A stretch of 64,000 bases of DNA, from the NCBI GenBank assembly GCA_009912175.1, contig WNDQ01000010.1:24355-88354 (forward strand), given 5' to 3'. Under the pieces are notes generated by a model that saw only the letters and a program-made list of their open reading frames with translations, did no database searches and had not been told where the DNA came from. Of this stretch, positions 44,652 through 55,176 are shown piece after piece. Position numbers and translations under genes: made by a program. Every line of letters begins with the position of its first letter. Positions within the stretch are counted from its first letter, which is position 1. The DNA comes from Paracidovorax wautersii. GTDB lineage: Bacteria > Pseudomonadota > Gammaproteobacteria > Burkholderiales > Burkholderiaceae_C.

Positions 44652-45719
44652 ATGCCGCACCGATCAACGCCCGGCCCGCGTTTCGGCATCTGGGCGCTGG
44701 TGCACGGCAGCCGTGCCGCGCGGCAGGACCCCGACGAGCCCTACGACGCCTCGTGGGCGCGCAACCGCGCGCTGGTGCTCGAAGCCGAAGCCCTGGGCTT
44801 CGACGCCGTGCTGGTCGCCCAGCACACCGTCAACCCGCACGACGGCCGCAGCCCCCAGCTGGAAGCCTGGACCGCATCGGCCGCGCTGGCGGCGCTGACC
44901 TCGCGCATCGAGATCATCGCGGCCATCAAGCCCAAGCTCTACCACCCGGCCGTGCTGGCCAAGCTCGCGCTGGGCATCGAGGAGATCAGCGGCGGGCGCT
45001 TCGCCATCAACCTGGTCAACGCCTGGAACCGGCCCGAGCTGGAACGCGCGGGCATCGACTTCGGCGAGCACGACGCGCGTTACGCCTACGGCCACGAATG
45101 GATCCGCGTGGTCGAGCCGCTGCTGCGCGGCGAGCGTGTGACGCATGCCGGCCCGCATTTCCACCTCGACGGCTACCAGCTCAGTCCGGCCAGCGCCTGG
45201 CGCAGCCGCCCGCGCATCTACGTGGGCGGCGAGTCGGAGCCGGCCCGGGCCCTGGCCGCCGACTACGGCGACACCTGGTTCATCAACGGTCAGCCGCTGG
45301 CCGATGTGCAAGGCCTCATCGCCGACCTGCGCAGCCGGCCGCGCGCGGACCGGCCGCCGCTGCGCTTTGGCCTGTCGGCCTTCGTCATCGCGCGCGAGAC
45401 CGACGCCCAGGCCGAGGCCGAACACGCCCGGCTGCACGCGCTGGCCGCACTTGACGAGCCCGAGCGCGCGGCGGCCCAGGTCCACATCGACCCCCAGGCC
45501 GCCATGTTCGCCACCTTCGCCAAGTCCCCGCGCGTCGGCTCCAACGGCGGCACCGCCGCCGGCCTGGTCGGCAGCTACGACACCGTCGCGCGCCGCATCG
45601 CCGATTTCCACGCCGCCGGGATCGTGTTGTTCATGCTGCAGTTCCAGCCCTTCGAGACCGAGATGCGGCGCTTCGCGGCCGAGGTGCTGCCGCGCGTGCG
45701 GGCGCTCACGGCGGCGTAG
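44652..45719 (+). CDS. LLM-class flavin monooxygenase, SfnG-like
   Basis: This 355-residue luciferase-fold monooxygenase resembles dimethylsulfone monooxygenase SfnG and SsuD. Visible are RFGIWALVHGSRAARQDPDE, LGFDAVLVAQHTVNPHDGRS, RIEIIAAIKPKLYHPAVLAK, ISGGRFAINLVNAWNRPELE, DFGEHDARYAYGHEWIRVVE, RIYVGGESEPARALAADYGD and GSYDTVARRIADFHAAGI. SfnG turns dimethylsulfone into methanesulfinate and formaldehyde. The exact substrate here is unproven. The ATG abuts the upstream stop. It converges on the binding-protein gene at 45747. Confidence 0.9.
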   Translation: MPHRSTPGPRFGIWALVHGSRAARQDPDEPYDASWARNRALVLEAEALGFDAVLVAQHTVNPHDGRSPQLEAWTASAALAALTSRIEIIAAIKPKLYHPAVLAKLALGIEEISGGRFAINLVNAWNRPELERAGIDFGEHDARYAYGHEWIRVVEPLLRGERVTHAGPHFHLDGYQLSPASAWRSRPRIYVGGESEPARALAADYGDTWFINGQPLADVQGLIADLRSRPRADRPPLRFGLSAFVIARETDAQAEAEHARLHALAALDEPERAAAQVHIDPQAAMFATFAKSPRVGSNGGTAAGLVGSYDTVARRIADFHAAGIVLFMLQFQPFETEMRRFAAEVLPRVRALTAA

Positions 45720-45746
45720 CGTGACGCGCGCTCCCGGCCACGGCCG

Positions 45747-46787
45747 TCAACTGCCGCCGTCCGCGTGGGCTTCCTCGAAGAAATAGTCCTTCCACGACGC
45801 CGGCTTGTGCTTGATCGTGCCGACGTCGAACAGGAAGCTCGCGAGCTTGTAGGTGTTCTGCGGCTGCAGGGTGTAGCGCACGTCGGGCGAGGCAATGATC
45901 TCCTGCACGAAGGCCACAGGCAACCTGGAGTTCTCGAGCTGCACGTAGATGCGTGCGGCGCGCGCCTTGTCGGCCTGCACGATGGCCAGCCCCTCGGCCA
46001 GCGCCTGGCGCAGCGCGGCGAAGGTCTTGGGATTGGCCTGGCGGAAGCGCTCGGGCGCCCACAGGATGTTGAGCGTGCTCGGGCCGCCCAGGATGTCGTA
46101 GGACGAGGCGATCTTGCGCACGGCCGGGTCCTTGAGTTCCTGGAATTCGAAGGGCGGGCTCGAGAAATGCGCGTTGATCTCGGTCTGGCCCGACAGCAGC
46201 GCGGCCGTGGCGTCGCTGTGCGGCAGGCTCACGGTCCAGGGGTCGAAGCGGTTGACCTGGTCCTTGCCGAACTGCTGCAAGGCGGCGATCTGCAGCAGGC
46301 GCGCGTGCAGCGAGATGGTGGTGGCCGGCAGCGCGATGCGGTCGCTCGGGCCGAAGTCGGCCAACGTCTTGACGGCCGGGTTGCGCGTGAGCAGATAGGT
46401 CGGCAGCGAGCCCAGCGCGGCGATGGCCTTCACATCCTGCTTGCCGCGCGTGCGGTCCCAGATGGTGAGCAGCGGCGGCAGCCCGGTGGAGGCCACGTCG
46501 AGCGTGTCCGAAAGAATGGCGTCGTTGATCGCGGCGCCGCCCGACAGCTGTTTCCATTCGACCTGCACGTTGTCCACGCCCTGCAGCGCCGCGTATTTCT
46601 CGATCAGCTTCTGATCACGCACGACGTGCAGCACGATGTCGCCCACGTCGAACTGGTAGGCGATGCGGATACGCCCCTCGGCCTGGGCCGCCGTGGCAAC
46701 GGCCAGCAGCGAGGCGGCAGCCAGGGCATGCCGCGCGGCACGGCGCAGCCGGGAAGACAAGGTGGGACGGGGCGACGTGGGTGTCAT
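45747..46787 (-). CDS. SsuA/NMT1-like ABC substrate-binding protein
   Basis: This 346-residue periplasmic binding protein has a signal peptide to about residue 38 (HALAAASLLAVATAAQAEG). Mature blocks are RIRIAYQFDVGDIVLHVVRD, VEWKQLSGGAAINDAILSDT, LDVASTGLPPLLTIWDRT, RIALPATTISLHARLLQIAA and DPWTVSLPHSDATAALLSGQ. It belongs to the nitrate/sulfonate/taurine type. The start at 46787 (MTPTSPRP) gives a normal signal peptide. No transporter subunits adjoin it, so it is the second orphan receptor of this class in the window. It is convergent with the SfnG-like gene, with a 27-nt gap. Confidence 0.9.
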   Translation of the reverse strand: MTPTSPRPTLSSRLRRAARHALAAASLLAVATAAQAEGRIRIAYQFDVGDIVLHVVRDQKLIEKYAALQGVDNVQVEWKQLSGGAAINDAILSDTLDVASTGLPPLLTIWDRTRGKQDVKAIAALGSLPTYLLTRNPAVKTLADFGPSDRIALPATTISLHARLLQIAALQQFGKDQVNRFDPWTVSLPHSDATAALLSGQTEINAHFSSPPFEFQELKDPAVRKIASSYDILGGPSTLNILWAPERFRQANPKTFAALRQALAEGLAIVQADKARAARIYVQLENSRLPVAFVQEIIASPDVRYTLQPQNTYKLASFLFDVGTIKHKPASWKDYFFEEAHADGGS

Positions 46788-46868
46788 GGCGTGCAGTGGC
46801 AATAAAAATGCTGCAAGAGCGCAGGCGCCGCATCGTAGGCGCGCGCCACCGGGCCGCCAACGACGCTT

Positions 46869-46904
46869 TCGGCAGGTTCTTAGAACCTGTTCAAAGTCTT
46901 TTCA
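46869..46904. repeat. Degenerate copy of the hairpin element's arm
   Basis: AGAACCTGTTCAAAGTCTTT (from 46882) matches the first bases of the 163-bp hairpin at 31592 at most positions. It is preceded by a small palindrome, GGTTCTTAGAACC. Only one arm is present. It lies in the 161-nt gap upstream of the binding-protein gene at 45747-46787. Confidence 0.4.
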
Positions 46905-46948
46905 CCGCAGGCTCGCCCGACGGCGTCATGGCGCGCCGCTCACACCAT

Positions 46949-47425
46949 TCACGCGACTGAGGCGGGCACGTGGCGGACGCCCAGCGAACTGGCGAAGCGG
47001 GCCAGGTAGCCATCGGGGTCCTGCACCAGGAACTGGCGCAGGCCGGTCTCGACCACCTGCGCCCCGGCGCCGCCCTGGATGCGATACCACTTGTCCTCGA
47101 CCTCCATGAACAGCGGCCAATTCGCGTGCGCCAGGCGCTGCTGGATGGCCATGACGTCGGTCACCGTGATCTGCAGATTGATGCCGCGCCCCAAGGGCGG
47201 CTGCAGCGGCCCCGTCACCCAGTTGCGCCCGCCAATCTGCTCCAGCATCAATTGCGCGCCCGCCAGATCGAGGTAGGCAAACCCTTCCTCCGGCCGGTCG
47301 TACCGCACACGAAATCCGCACAGATCGCACCAGAAAGACAGACTGGCCGCAAGGTCCACGACCAGCAGTTCAGGCACCAGCCGGGCCATGGCCGGCGCCG
47401 AATCGTGGGCGGGTGAATTTGCCAT
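46949..47425 (-). CDS. VOC (glyoxalase/bleomycin-resistance) family protein
   Basis: This 158-residue vicinal-oxygen-chelate fold protein has the opening strand VPELLVVDLAASLSFWCDLC, the segment GFAYLDLAGAQLMLEQIGGR, GINLQITVTDVMAIQQRLAH, and the C-terminal RQFLVQDPDGYLARF with the usual DPDGY motif and a Glu ligand upstream. Members act as lyases, dioxygenases or antibiotic-binding proteins. Similarity to bleomycin-resistance-type proteins is visible but no function is implied. MARLVPELL at 47389 is an alternative start. It is monocistronic between repeats and the possible toxin pair. Confidence 0.87.
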   Translation of the reverse strand: MANSPAHDSAPAMARLVPELLVVDLAASLSFWCDLCGFRVRYDRPEEGFAYLDLAGAQLMLEQIGGRNWVTGPLQPPLGRGINLQITVTDVMAIQQRLAHANWPLFMEVEDKWYRIQGGAGAQVVETGLRQFLVQDPDGYLARFASSLGVRHVPASVA

Positions 47426-47457
47426 GCGGGGCTTGATGCGATGGGTGGATCGGGAGT

Positions 47458-47952
47458 CTAAGTTGCTGACGCCGGCTGCGGCTTGCCATGGATCACAAAG
47501 TGCCGCGAGAACCCGAATGGCCGCGTGACGCCGCGCGGTTCGGAGAACCACGGCCATCGGAACCGAGGGCCGGGACACAACTCAAGATGCCAGTCCGTGT
47601 CGCCCATGAACCGGAAGCCCAGCGCCGAGTCCTCTCGCGGTTGCAGCAAGGAAAAACGACCCGTCGAATACATGCCGCCCAGCACCGCGTGATCCAGACA
47701 GCGGCCTTGCGCGTCGAGCAGGCTGATGCGCAGCATGTCCTCGTACGGTATGTCGTCCGTCACGAACAGCAAAAGGAAGTCGTGCCACTGGACCGCGGCC
47801 TCCAAGACTACGCCGTCGACGACCGTGGCAGTCGGCTGGCCCTGGCGGATCACGCGGCTGCGCGGCAGTTGATCGGCGTCCTGCTCGACAGGTTTCAGCG
47901 CCACCTCGTCAGGGCCAAGCACACGCATTTCGGGTGGGACCGGGGTCACCAT
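47458..47952 (-). CDS. Hypothetical protein paired with a predicted pore-forming toxin (possible immunity or accessory)
   Basis: This 164-residue soluble protein is not assigned to a known function. It has no signal or membrane span and is rich in aromatic residues: VQWHDFLLLFVTDDIPYEDM, LLDAQGRCLDHAVLGGMYST, FRFMGDTDWHLELCPGPRFR and a C-terminal VTRPFGFSRHFVIHGKP. The start at 47952 overlaps the stop of the upstream glycine-zipper protein by 7 nt (coupled translation). Such tight pairing is typical of effector-immunity or effector-adaptor pairs; this is inference. Confidence 0.7.
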   Translation of the reverse strand: MVTPVPPEMRVLGPDEVALKPVEQDADQLPRSRVIRQGQPTATVVDGVVLEAAVQWHDFLLLFVTDDIPYEDMLRISLLDAQGRCLDHAVLGGMYSTGRFSLLQPREDSALGFRFMGDTDWHLELCPGPRFRWPWFSEPRGVTRPFGFSRHFVIHGKPQPASAT

Positions 47953-48653
47953 AGCGCGCTCACGCCGATGGCGGCGAGCGCGCCGCCCACAAACGCACCC
48001 ACAGTCACACACACCGGAGCGCCCGGGCCACACGCCAGCCCCGCAATGGCGCCCCCCGCGATTCCGCCACCGATGCCCGCCCCTGTCACGGTCAGTTCCT
48101 TGCCCGCAGCCGCCGTCTTGTCGTCGGCATTGGCCACGGTGTAGACGGAAAGCGCAAGTGAGACCACGATGAGCCCCCGGCCCGCGCGGGACAGTGCGCG
48201 CATGCGTTGTGTCACCCCGGGGTTGGCTTTGCCGGCCGATTTGACGACTTCGCCATAGACGGCGTTTTTCTGCGCGGGCGTCAGGCTGTCGAATTGCGCG
48301 TTGGGCCCGTGCAATTGCTGGGTCTTGCGCGCGATCAGCTCATTGAGTGTCCTGCCTTCGCTTTTGAGTTTCTGGGCAATGGCCCGCCCCACCGGCGTGC
48401 TGCGTCCCCGCACGACCTCCATGATGGCGTTGCGCATTTCCTGCGCTTGCTGCGCGGCCTGAGCCCAGGTGATGTGGCCCCTGGCCACGTCGGCCCTCAA
48501 TTCGGTGGCCATGATCTGGATCTGCCGGGAATAGAGCTGACGCGCTGAAGCATCCAAAGAGAGGTGGCCGCCCGCGTTCACGAGTTCGGCCTGCATGGCA
48601 TGCACAGCCAACTCGAACGCCGCCTGATCCTTCCTCTCGTCGTTAACTGCCAT
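47946..48653 (-). CDS. Glycine-zipper membrane protein, candidate pore-forming toxin
   Basis: This 235-residue protein has a hydrophilic, helical first 150 residues (DERKDQAAFELAVHAMQAEL, WAQAAQQAQEMRNAIMEVV). It then has one hydrophobic span (about 159-174, GLIVVSLALSVYTVA) and a glycine-zipper pair at about 189-232 (GAGIGGGIAGGAIAGLACGP, VTVGAFVGGALAAIG). This C-terminal layout resembles membrane-pore domains of polymorphic and type VI effectors. There is no signal peptide, PAAR or VgrG part, and no T6SS genes are nearby. AAGGAG lies about 9 nt before the ATG at 48653. The downstream gene overlaps it and may encode its immunity protein. Alternatively it is a housekeeping glycine-zipper protein. 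Confidence 0.72.
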   Translation of the reverse strand: MAVNDERKDQAAFELAVHAMQAELVNAGGHLSLDASARQLYSRQIQIMATELRADVARGHITWAQAAQQAQEMRNAIMEVVRGRSTPVGRAIAQKLKSEGRTLNELIARKTQQLHGPNAQFDSLTPAQKNAVYGEVVKSAGKANPGVTQRMRALSRAGRGLIVVSLALSVYTVANADDKTAAAGKELTVTGAGIGGGIAGGAIAGLACGPGAPVCVTVGAFVGGALAAIGVSALW

Positions 48654-48784
48654 CGTTGATGCTCCTTCGCATGGAAATCCCCCGGTCATTCAAGCCCCAC
48701 AAAAACGCAGGCCTGGACCGGATTCGCGATCATATGCGGTCAACGGCAGGCAAGAGCGGCCTCCCCCACGGCCGCCCGGTTCGA

Positions 48785-50442
<1,658 letters not shown>

Positions 50443-50446
<4 letters not shown>

Positions 50447-51318
50447 CGCCGTCCCTCCAGCCGCCGGCGCAGCCATTGGCCCAGCACCGTCGTGCTCATC
50501 ACGAACAGCGTCAGCGCCGCGCCCGGAAACACCGCCGCCCACCAGCCCAGCGTGAGAAAACTGCGCGCCTGCGTCAGCATCGAACCCCATTCGGGCGCGG
50601 GCGGCGGGTTGCCCAGCCCCAGAAAACTCAGCGCCGCGCCAGCCAGCGTGGCGCTGCCCAGCCCCAGCGTGGCAATCGCCATGACCGGGCGCAGCGCATT
50701 GGGCACGAGGTGGCGCAGCAGCACCTCGGCGCGCGTCAACCCCAGCGAGCGGGCGGCTTCGACATAGGCCGTGGCGCGCACCTGCAGCGCCTGCGCCCGC
50801 ACCACCCGCGTGTAATACGGAATGCCCGCGATGCCGATGGCCACGGTGGCGTGGCCCATGCCGCTGCCGAACAGCGCGACGATGAAGATGGCCATCAGCA
50901 GCTCTGGAAACGCAGCGCCGATATCGGTCAGCCGCAGGATCACGGTGGGCACGACGCGGCGCGTGAGCCCGGCCAGCAGGCCCAGCAGGGTGCCGACCGT
51001 CAACGCCAGCGCCACCGCGCCAAAACCCAACGCCAGCGAGGGCCGCGCGCCGTGCACGACGCGGGTGTAGACGTCGCGGCCGAGGGCGTCGGTGCCGAAC
51101 ACATGGACCGTCGACGGCGCGCTCAGCAGCGCCGTGCGGTCGGCCGCCAACGGATCGCCCGGTGCCAGCCATGCGGGCTGCACGGCCGCGACCAGAAACA
51201 GCAGCAGCACGGCCAGGCTCAGCAGCGCCACGACGTCGCCCGGCGTGGGCCAGCGCCAGCGCGCGAGAAAACCGGCCACGAGGGCCGGTGTGCGAGGAAA
51301 AGGCAGCGTGGTGCTCAT
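50443..51318 (-). CDS. Peptide-type ABC transporter permease, DppC-like
   Basis: This 291-residue permease has the N-terminal span VVALLSLAVLLLFLVAA, the block VHVFGTDALGRDVYTRVVHG, the core ILRLTDIGAAFPELLMAIFI, the coupling loop AARSLGLTRAEVLLRHLVPN and AALSFLGLGNPPPAPEWGSM. Both ends overlap neighbours by ATGA. It pairs with the DppB-like subunit at 51315. Confidence 0.94.
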
Positions 51319-52274
51319 GGCGGGGTCGGTGCCTGCATGCGCGGGTCGATCAGGATGTAGGCGGCATCGATCAGCGTGTTGACGATCACGAAGGCCACCG
51401 TGCCGACGATGACCAGGCCCAGCACCAGCGGCATGTCCTGCCGCGTGACGGCGCTCACCAGCAGCCGGCCCAGGCCGGGGCGGCCAAACAGGGTTTCGGT
51501 GACGGCGGCGCCGCTCAGCAATGCGCCGAAGGAAAAGCCCAGCAGCGTCACATAGGGAATGGCGGCATGCCGCAACGCGTGGCGCAGCTTGACGGCCGCC
51601 AGCGACAGCCCGCGCGCCCGTGCGGTGAGGATGAAGGGCTGCTCCAGCACGTCTTCCAGCGCGCGGCGCAGCACCTGCGCCAGCAGCGCGGCCGTGGGCA
51701 GCGCCAGCGTCAGCGCCGGCAGCACCAGCGAACGCAGGTCGCCCGCGTCGAGCAGCGGAAACACACGCCACTGCACGGCCAGCAGCAGCATGAGCACAAA
51801 GCCGATCCAGAACACGGGCGTGGAGGCCAGCACCAGTTCGATGGCGCCGGCCACGGCACTGACGCCCCGGCGGCCTGCGGTGGCGACCGCCGCGCCCAGC
51901 GACAGGGCCACCGCGAACAGACTGGCCAGGCCGGCCAGCGCCAGCGTGGGCCCGGCCTGCTCAGCGATCAGGTCCAGCACGGGCTGCTCCTGCAGGTAGG
52001 ACATGCCCAGATCGCCGTGCAGCAGCCGGCTCAGGTAGAGGCCGTATTGCACCAGCAGCGGCTGGTCGAGGTGGTATTCGACACGAATCGCGTTCAGCAC
52101 GTCCGCCGTGATCGCGACCGCGCCCTGCCCCGCGCCGGCAATGACAAAAGCCGGGTCGACCGGCACCAGCCGCAGCGCGGCAAACGCCGCCGTGGCCGCG
52201 CCCAACACCGTGAGCGCGGCCAAGCCCAGCCGCTGCGCCAGGCGCAGCAGGCGCTTACTTACCGATCCAGGCAT
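51315..52274 (-). CDS. Peptide-type ABC transporter permease, DppB-like
   Basis: This 319-residue permease has ALTVLGAATAAFAALRLVPV, a periplasmic segment (RVEYHLDQPLLVQYGLYLSR) and about six spans. The coupling loop is LTARARGLSLAAVKLRHALR and the last segment is LVLGLVIVGTVAFVIVNTLI. It overlaps the 3' end of the binding-protein gene by 20 nt and the DppC-like gene by 4 nt, so the set is a compact operon. Confidence 0.94.
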   Translation of the reverse strand: MPGSVSKRLLRLAQRLGLAALTVLGAATAAFAALRLVPVDPAFVIAGAGQGAVAITADVLNAIRVEYHLDQPLLVQYGLYLSRLLHGDLGMSYLQEQPVLDLIAEQAGPTLALAGLASLFAVALSLGAAVATAGRRGVSAVAGAIELVLASTPVFWIGFVLMLLLAVQWRVFPLLDAGDLRSLVLPALTLALPTAALLAQVLRRALEDVLEQPFILTARARGLSLAAVKLRHALRHAAIPYVTLLGFSFGALLSGAAVTETLFGRPGLGRLLVSAVTRQDMPLVLGLVIVGTVAFVIVNTLIDAAYILIDPRMQAPTPP

Positions 52275-53877
52275 CGAACAGATAAGGCTGGGGCCAGGCC
52301 TTGTCCCAGCTCACGCCGTGCACGTTCTTCTGAATGGCGACCAGCCGGGCGCGTGAGTACAGCGGCACCGACGGCGCGTAGGCCGGCAGGATCTCCTGCG
52401 CCTGCGCGTAGTACTTGGCGCGGTCGGCCGACTGCCCGGCCGCGCGGGCCTTGGCCAGCACGGCGTCGAGTTCGGGGATGCGCAGGAAGGACGCGTTGGA
52501 GCCGACCGTGGTGCCGTCGCTGACGTTGTCGCCGCCGTACAGGCGCCACAGCTGCATGCCGGTCGCCTCGGACTGGAAGGAGCCGAGGATGCCGTAGTTG
52601 CCGTTGTACAGGCGCTGCGGCAGGTCGGTCACGGGCTGCAGCACGATCTCCAGGCCCAGCTTGCGGGCGTCGATCTGCACCTGCTCCAGCGTGCGCTGCG
52701 CAAGCTGGTCGTCGTCCGCGTAAGGCACGGCGGTCGACAGGCGCTGGCCGTTTTTGGTGCGGTAGCCCTGCGCGTCGCGTGTGGTCCAGCCCGCCGCGTC
52801 GAGCAGCGCGGCGGCGCGCTGCGGGTTGTAGACGATGCGGTTCTTCAGGTTCTTGTCGAAGTCCGGCGTGGTCGTGGCCAGGTATTCCTGCACCGGGTAG
52901 GCGCCGAAAGTGGCGCTGGCGACGATGCCCTGGCGGTCCAGGCCCTGCAGCAGCGCCTGGCGCACTTCCTTCTGGTCGAAGGGCGGGCGGCGCGTGTTCA
53001 GGTGCAGGCTGTAGCCGACGCCGGGCAGCAGAAATTCGGAGCTTTGGTAATCGCGGCTGGCCTTGACGGCCTTGGCATGCTCGGGCGGGATGTAGTCGAC
53101 CACCTGCGCCTCGCCCGTCAGCAGCGCGTTGTAGCGTGTCTGGTCCTCGGGCAGAAAGACGTACTTGATGCTGTCCACATAGGCCGCGCCGCGGTGGAAC
53201 TTGGGCGGCGCCCAGTTGTAGTCGTCGTTGCGCACGTAGGTCAGGCTCTGGCCCTTGACCCATTTGTCGAACTTGAAGGGGCCGGTGCCGATCAGCTTGG
53301 TCGCCAGCGACTTGGGATCGTTCTCGATCTGCGCCTTGGACAGGATGCCGAAATACGGCGCGGCGATCAGCGTCAGAAAGCTCGACTCGGGCGCGGCCAG
53401 TTTGACTTCGAGCGTGTACTCGTCGATCACACGCGCCGTGGGCTTGAGCTTGGCGGTCGAGCCCGTGGATTTGTTGGCCGGATTGGCCACGTAGTCGAAG
53501 TTGGCCTTGACGGCCTCGGCGTTGAACGGCGTGCCGTCATGGAACTTGACGCCACGGCGCAGGTAAAACACGTAGCGCGAGGCATCGGCCGAGACGTCCC
53601 AGCGCTCGGCCAGCCACGGGTCGTAGCTGCCGTCGCCGTTGTCCCAGACCAGCGAATCCACGACCGGCCGCACCGAGTGCGCGCCCGAGCCCTGATCGAC
53701 CAGCGGATTGAGCTGCACCGGCTCGGCGCGCAGCGCCACCACCAGTTGGCCGCCACGCACCGGCTGCCCGGCGGCAGCGGGCGCCGCGGCCAGCGCCGAC
53801 GGCAAACCCCGGTCGGAAACAGCGGCCAGCGCCAGCGCAACAGCGCCGGCCGCCAGGCCCAGAACGATCTTTTTCAT
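52255..53877 (-). CDS. Family 5 ABC substrate-binding protein (copy 3)
   Basis: This 540-residue binding protein has a signal peptide to about residue 32 (KIVLGLAAGAVALALAA...ALAA). Landmarks are VRGGQLVVALRAEPVQLNPL, VFYLRRGVKFHDGTPFNAEA, LIGTGPFKFDKWVKGQSLTY, KEVRQALLQGLDRQGI and YAPSVPLYSRARLVAIQKNV. It is more distant from the two tandem copies at 13365-16617 than they are from each other. It is the first gene of a complete four-gene importer. The substrate is unknown. Confidence 0.94.
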   Translation of the reverse strand: MKKIVLGLAAGAVALALAAVSDRGLPSALAAAPAAAGQPVRGGQLVVALRAEPVQLNPLVDQGSGAHSVRPVVDSLVWDNGDGSYDPWLAERWDVSADASRYVFYLRRGVKFHDGTPFNAEAVKANFDYVANPANKSTGSTAKLKPTARVIDEYTLEVKLAAPESSFLTLIAAPYFGILSKAQIENDPKSLATKLIGTGPFKFDKWVKGQSLTYVRNDDYNWAPPKFHRGAAYVDSIKYVFLPEDQTRYNALLTGEAQVVDYIPPEHAKAVKASRDYQSSEFLLPGVGYSLHLNTRRPPFDQKEVRQALLQGLDRQGIVASATFGAYPVQEYLATTTPDFDKNLKNRIVYNPQRAAALLDAAGWTTRDAQGYRTKNGQRLSTAVPYADDDQLAQRTLEQVQIDARKLGLEIVLQPVTDLPQRLYNGNYGILGSFQSEATGMQLWRLYGGDNVSDGTTVGSNASFLRIPELDAVLAKARAAGQSADRAKYYAQAQEILPAYAPSVPLYSRARLVAIQKNVHGVSWDKAWPQPYLFDAWIGK

Positions 53878-54059
53878 GCCAGATACCTCGTGATGCGAGG
53901 GAAAAGCGGCCGCGCAGCGCAAGCCCCATCCCAAAAGGAACAGCAATGTAGTCGCACCCGGGGCCTGCGTTTAGCAGCATTTCGAATAACCAAAAGCAGC
54001 CACAGAGGCAGCCGCGCCGGAACGCCCCAACGCGCCGGCGCCCGCCCGGAAGGCCGCCG

Positions 54060-55118
54060 TCAGGGCGCCGGGCTGCCGTGCAACTGGTGCACGGCGTCGA
54101 TGCGCGCCTCGATCTCGGGCGTGATGGCCACGTCGCGCGAGGCCAGGTTGGCCTGGAGCTGCGCCAGGCTGGTCGCGCCAATGATGTTGGCCGTCACGAA
54201 ATGGCGGCTGGTGACGTAGGCGATCGCCAGTTGTGCCGGATCGAGGTCGAAGTCGTGCGCGACCTGCAGGTAGGCGTCGATGGCCGCCTCGGTGCCGGGC
54301 TTCTGGTAACGCTGGCCGCGCTCGAACAGCGTCGTGCGGGCACCGGCCGGGCGCACGCCCTGCTGGTACTTGCCCGTCAGAAAACCCTGGGCCAGCGGCG
54401 AATAGGCCAGCAGGCCGACCTGCTCGCGCGCGTGGAATTCGGCCAAGCCCACTTCGTAGGTGCGGTTGAGCAGGTTGTAGGCGTTCTGCACGCTGGCCAC
54501 ACGCGGCTGTCCACGCGTCTCGGCCAGGTGCAGGAAACGCGAAAGGCCCCACGCGGTCTCGTTGGACAGGCCGATGTGGCGCACCTTGCCGGCCTTGACG
54601 AGGGCGTCGAGCGCGTCCAGCGTCTCTTCGATCGGCACCTCGGTGCCGTCACCGCCGCGTGCCGGCGCGTGGCTGCCGCCGCCAAACAGCGGCACCGGCC
54701 GGTGCGGCCAGTGCAGCTGGTAAAGGTCGACGTAATCGGTCTGCAGGCGCGCGAGCGAGGCGTCGATGGCCTCGTTGATGTGCCGCGCGTCCAGCCGCGG
54801 CAAGGCGCCATCGCGGCGCAGCCAGGTGCTGCCGCTGGGGCCCGAGACCTTGCTCGCCAGCACGATCTTGTCGCGCGTGCCGCGCGCCTTGAGCCAGCTG
54901 CCGATGATGCGCTCGGTCGCGCCCTGCGTCTCGGCGCGCGGCGGAATCGCGTAGTTCTCGGCCGTGTCGATGAAGTTGATGCCCTCAGCCAGCGCATGGT
55001 CGAGCTGCGCATGGCCTTCGGCCTCGGTGTTCTGCTGGCCCCAGGTCATGGTGCCCAGGGCGATGGCGGAAACCTGGATGCCGGTGCGGCCCAGCGGGCG
55101 GTAGAAGTTGTGGCTCAT
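54060..55118 (-). CDS. Aldo/keto reductase (Tas-like)
   Basis: This 352-residue NADPH-dependent aldo/keto reductase resembles the Tas/YajO group. The tetrad is visible: Asp and Tyr in FIDTAENYAIPP, Lys in KIVLASKVSG, and His in LYQLHWPHRP. The opening YRPLGRTGIQVSAIALGTMT and the C-terminal NIIGATSLAQLQANL are typical. It follows the ssu binding-protein gene by 58 nt on the same strand and may reduce the aldehyde formed when SsuD desulfonates an alkanesulfonate. That role is inference. Confidence 0.93.
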   Translation of the reverse strand: MSHNFYRPLGRTGIQVSAIALGTMTWGQQNTEAEGHAQLDHALAEGINFIDTAENYAIPPRAETQGATERIIGSWLKARGTRDKIVLASKVSGPSGSTWLRRDGALPRLDARHINEAIDASLARLQTDYVDLYQLHWPHRPVPLFGGGSHAPARGGDGTEVPIEETLDALDALVKAGKVRHIGLSNETAWGLSRFLHLAETRGQPRVASVQNAYNLLNRTYEVGLAEFHAREQVGLLAYSPLAQGFLTGKYQQGVRPAGARTTLFERGQRYQKPGTEAAIDAYLQVAHDFDLDPAQLAIAYVTSRHFVTANIIGATSLAQLQANLASRDVAITPEIEARIDAVHQLHGSPAP

Positions 55119-55176
55119 GGTATGGATAGGGGTGAATGAAGGGGATGGAGGGGAAAGAAGCGGCGGCCGACGGCAC

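Noticed and set aside
46949..47425. Bleomycin resistance gene
   Set aside because: The protein has the VOC fold, but members are functionally diverse and nothing nearby suggests antibiotic resistance.
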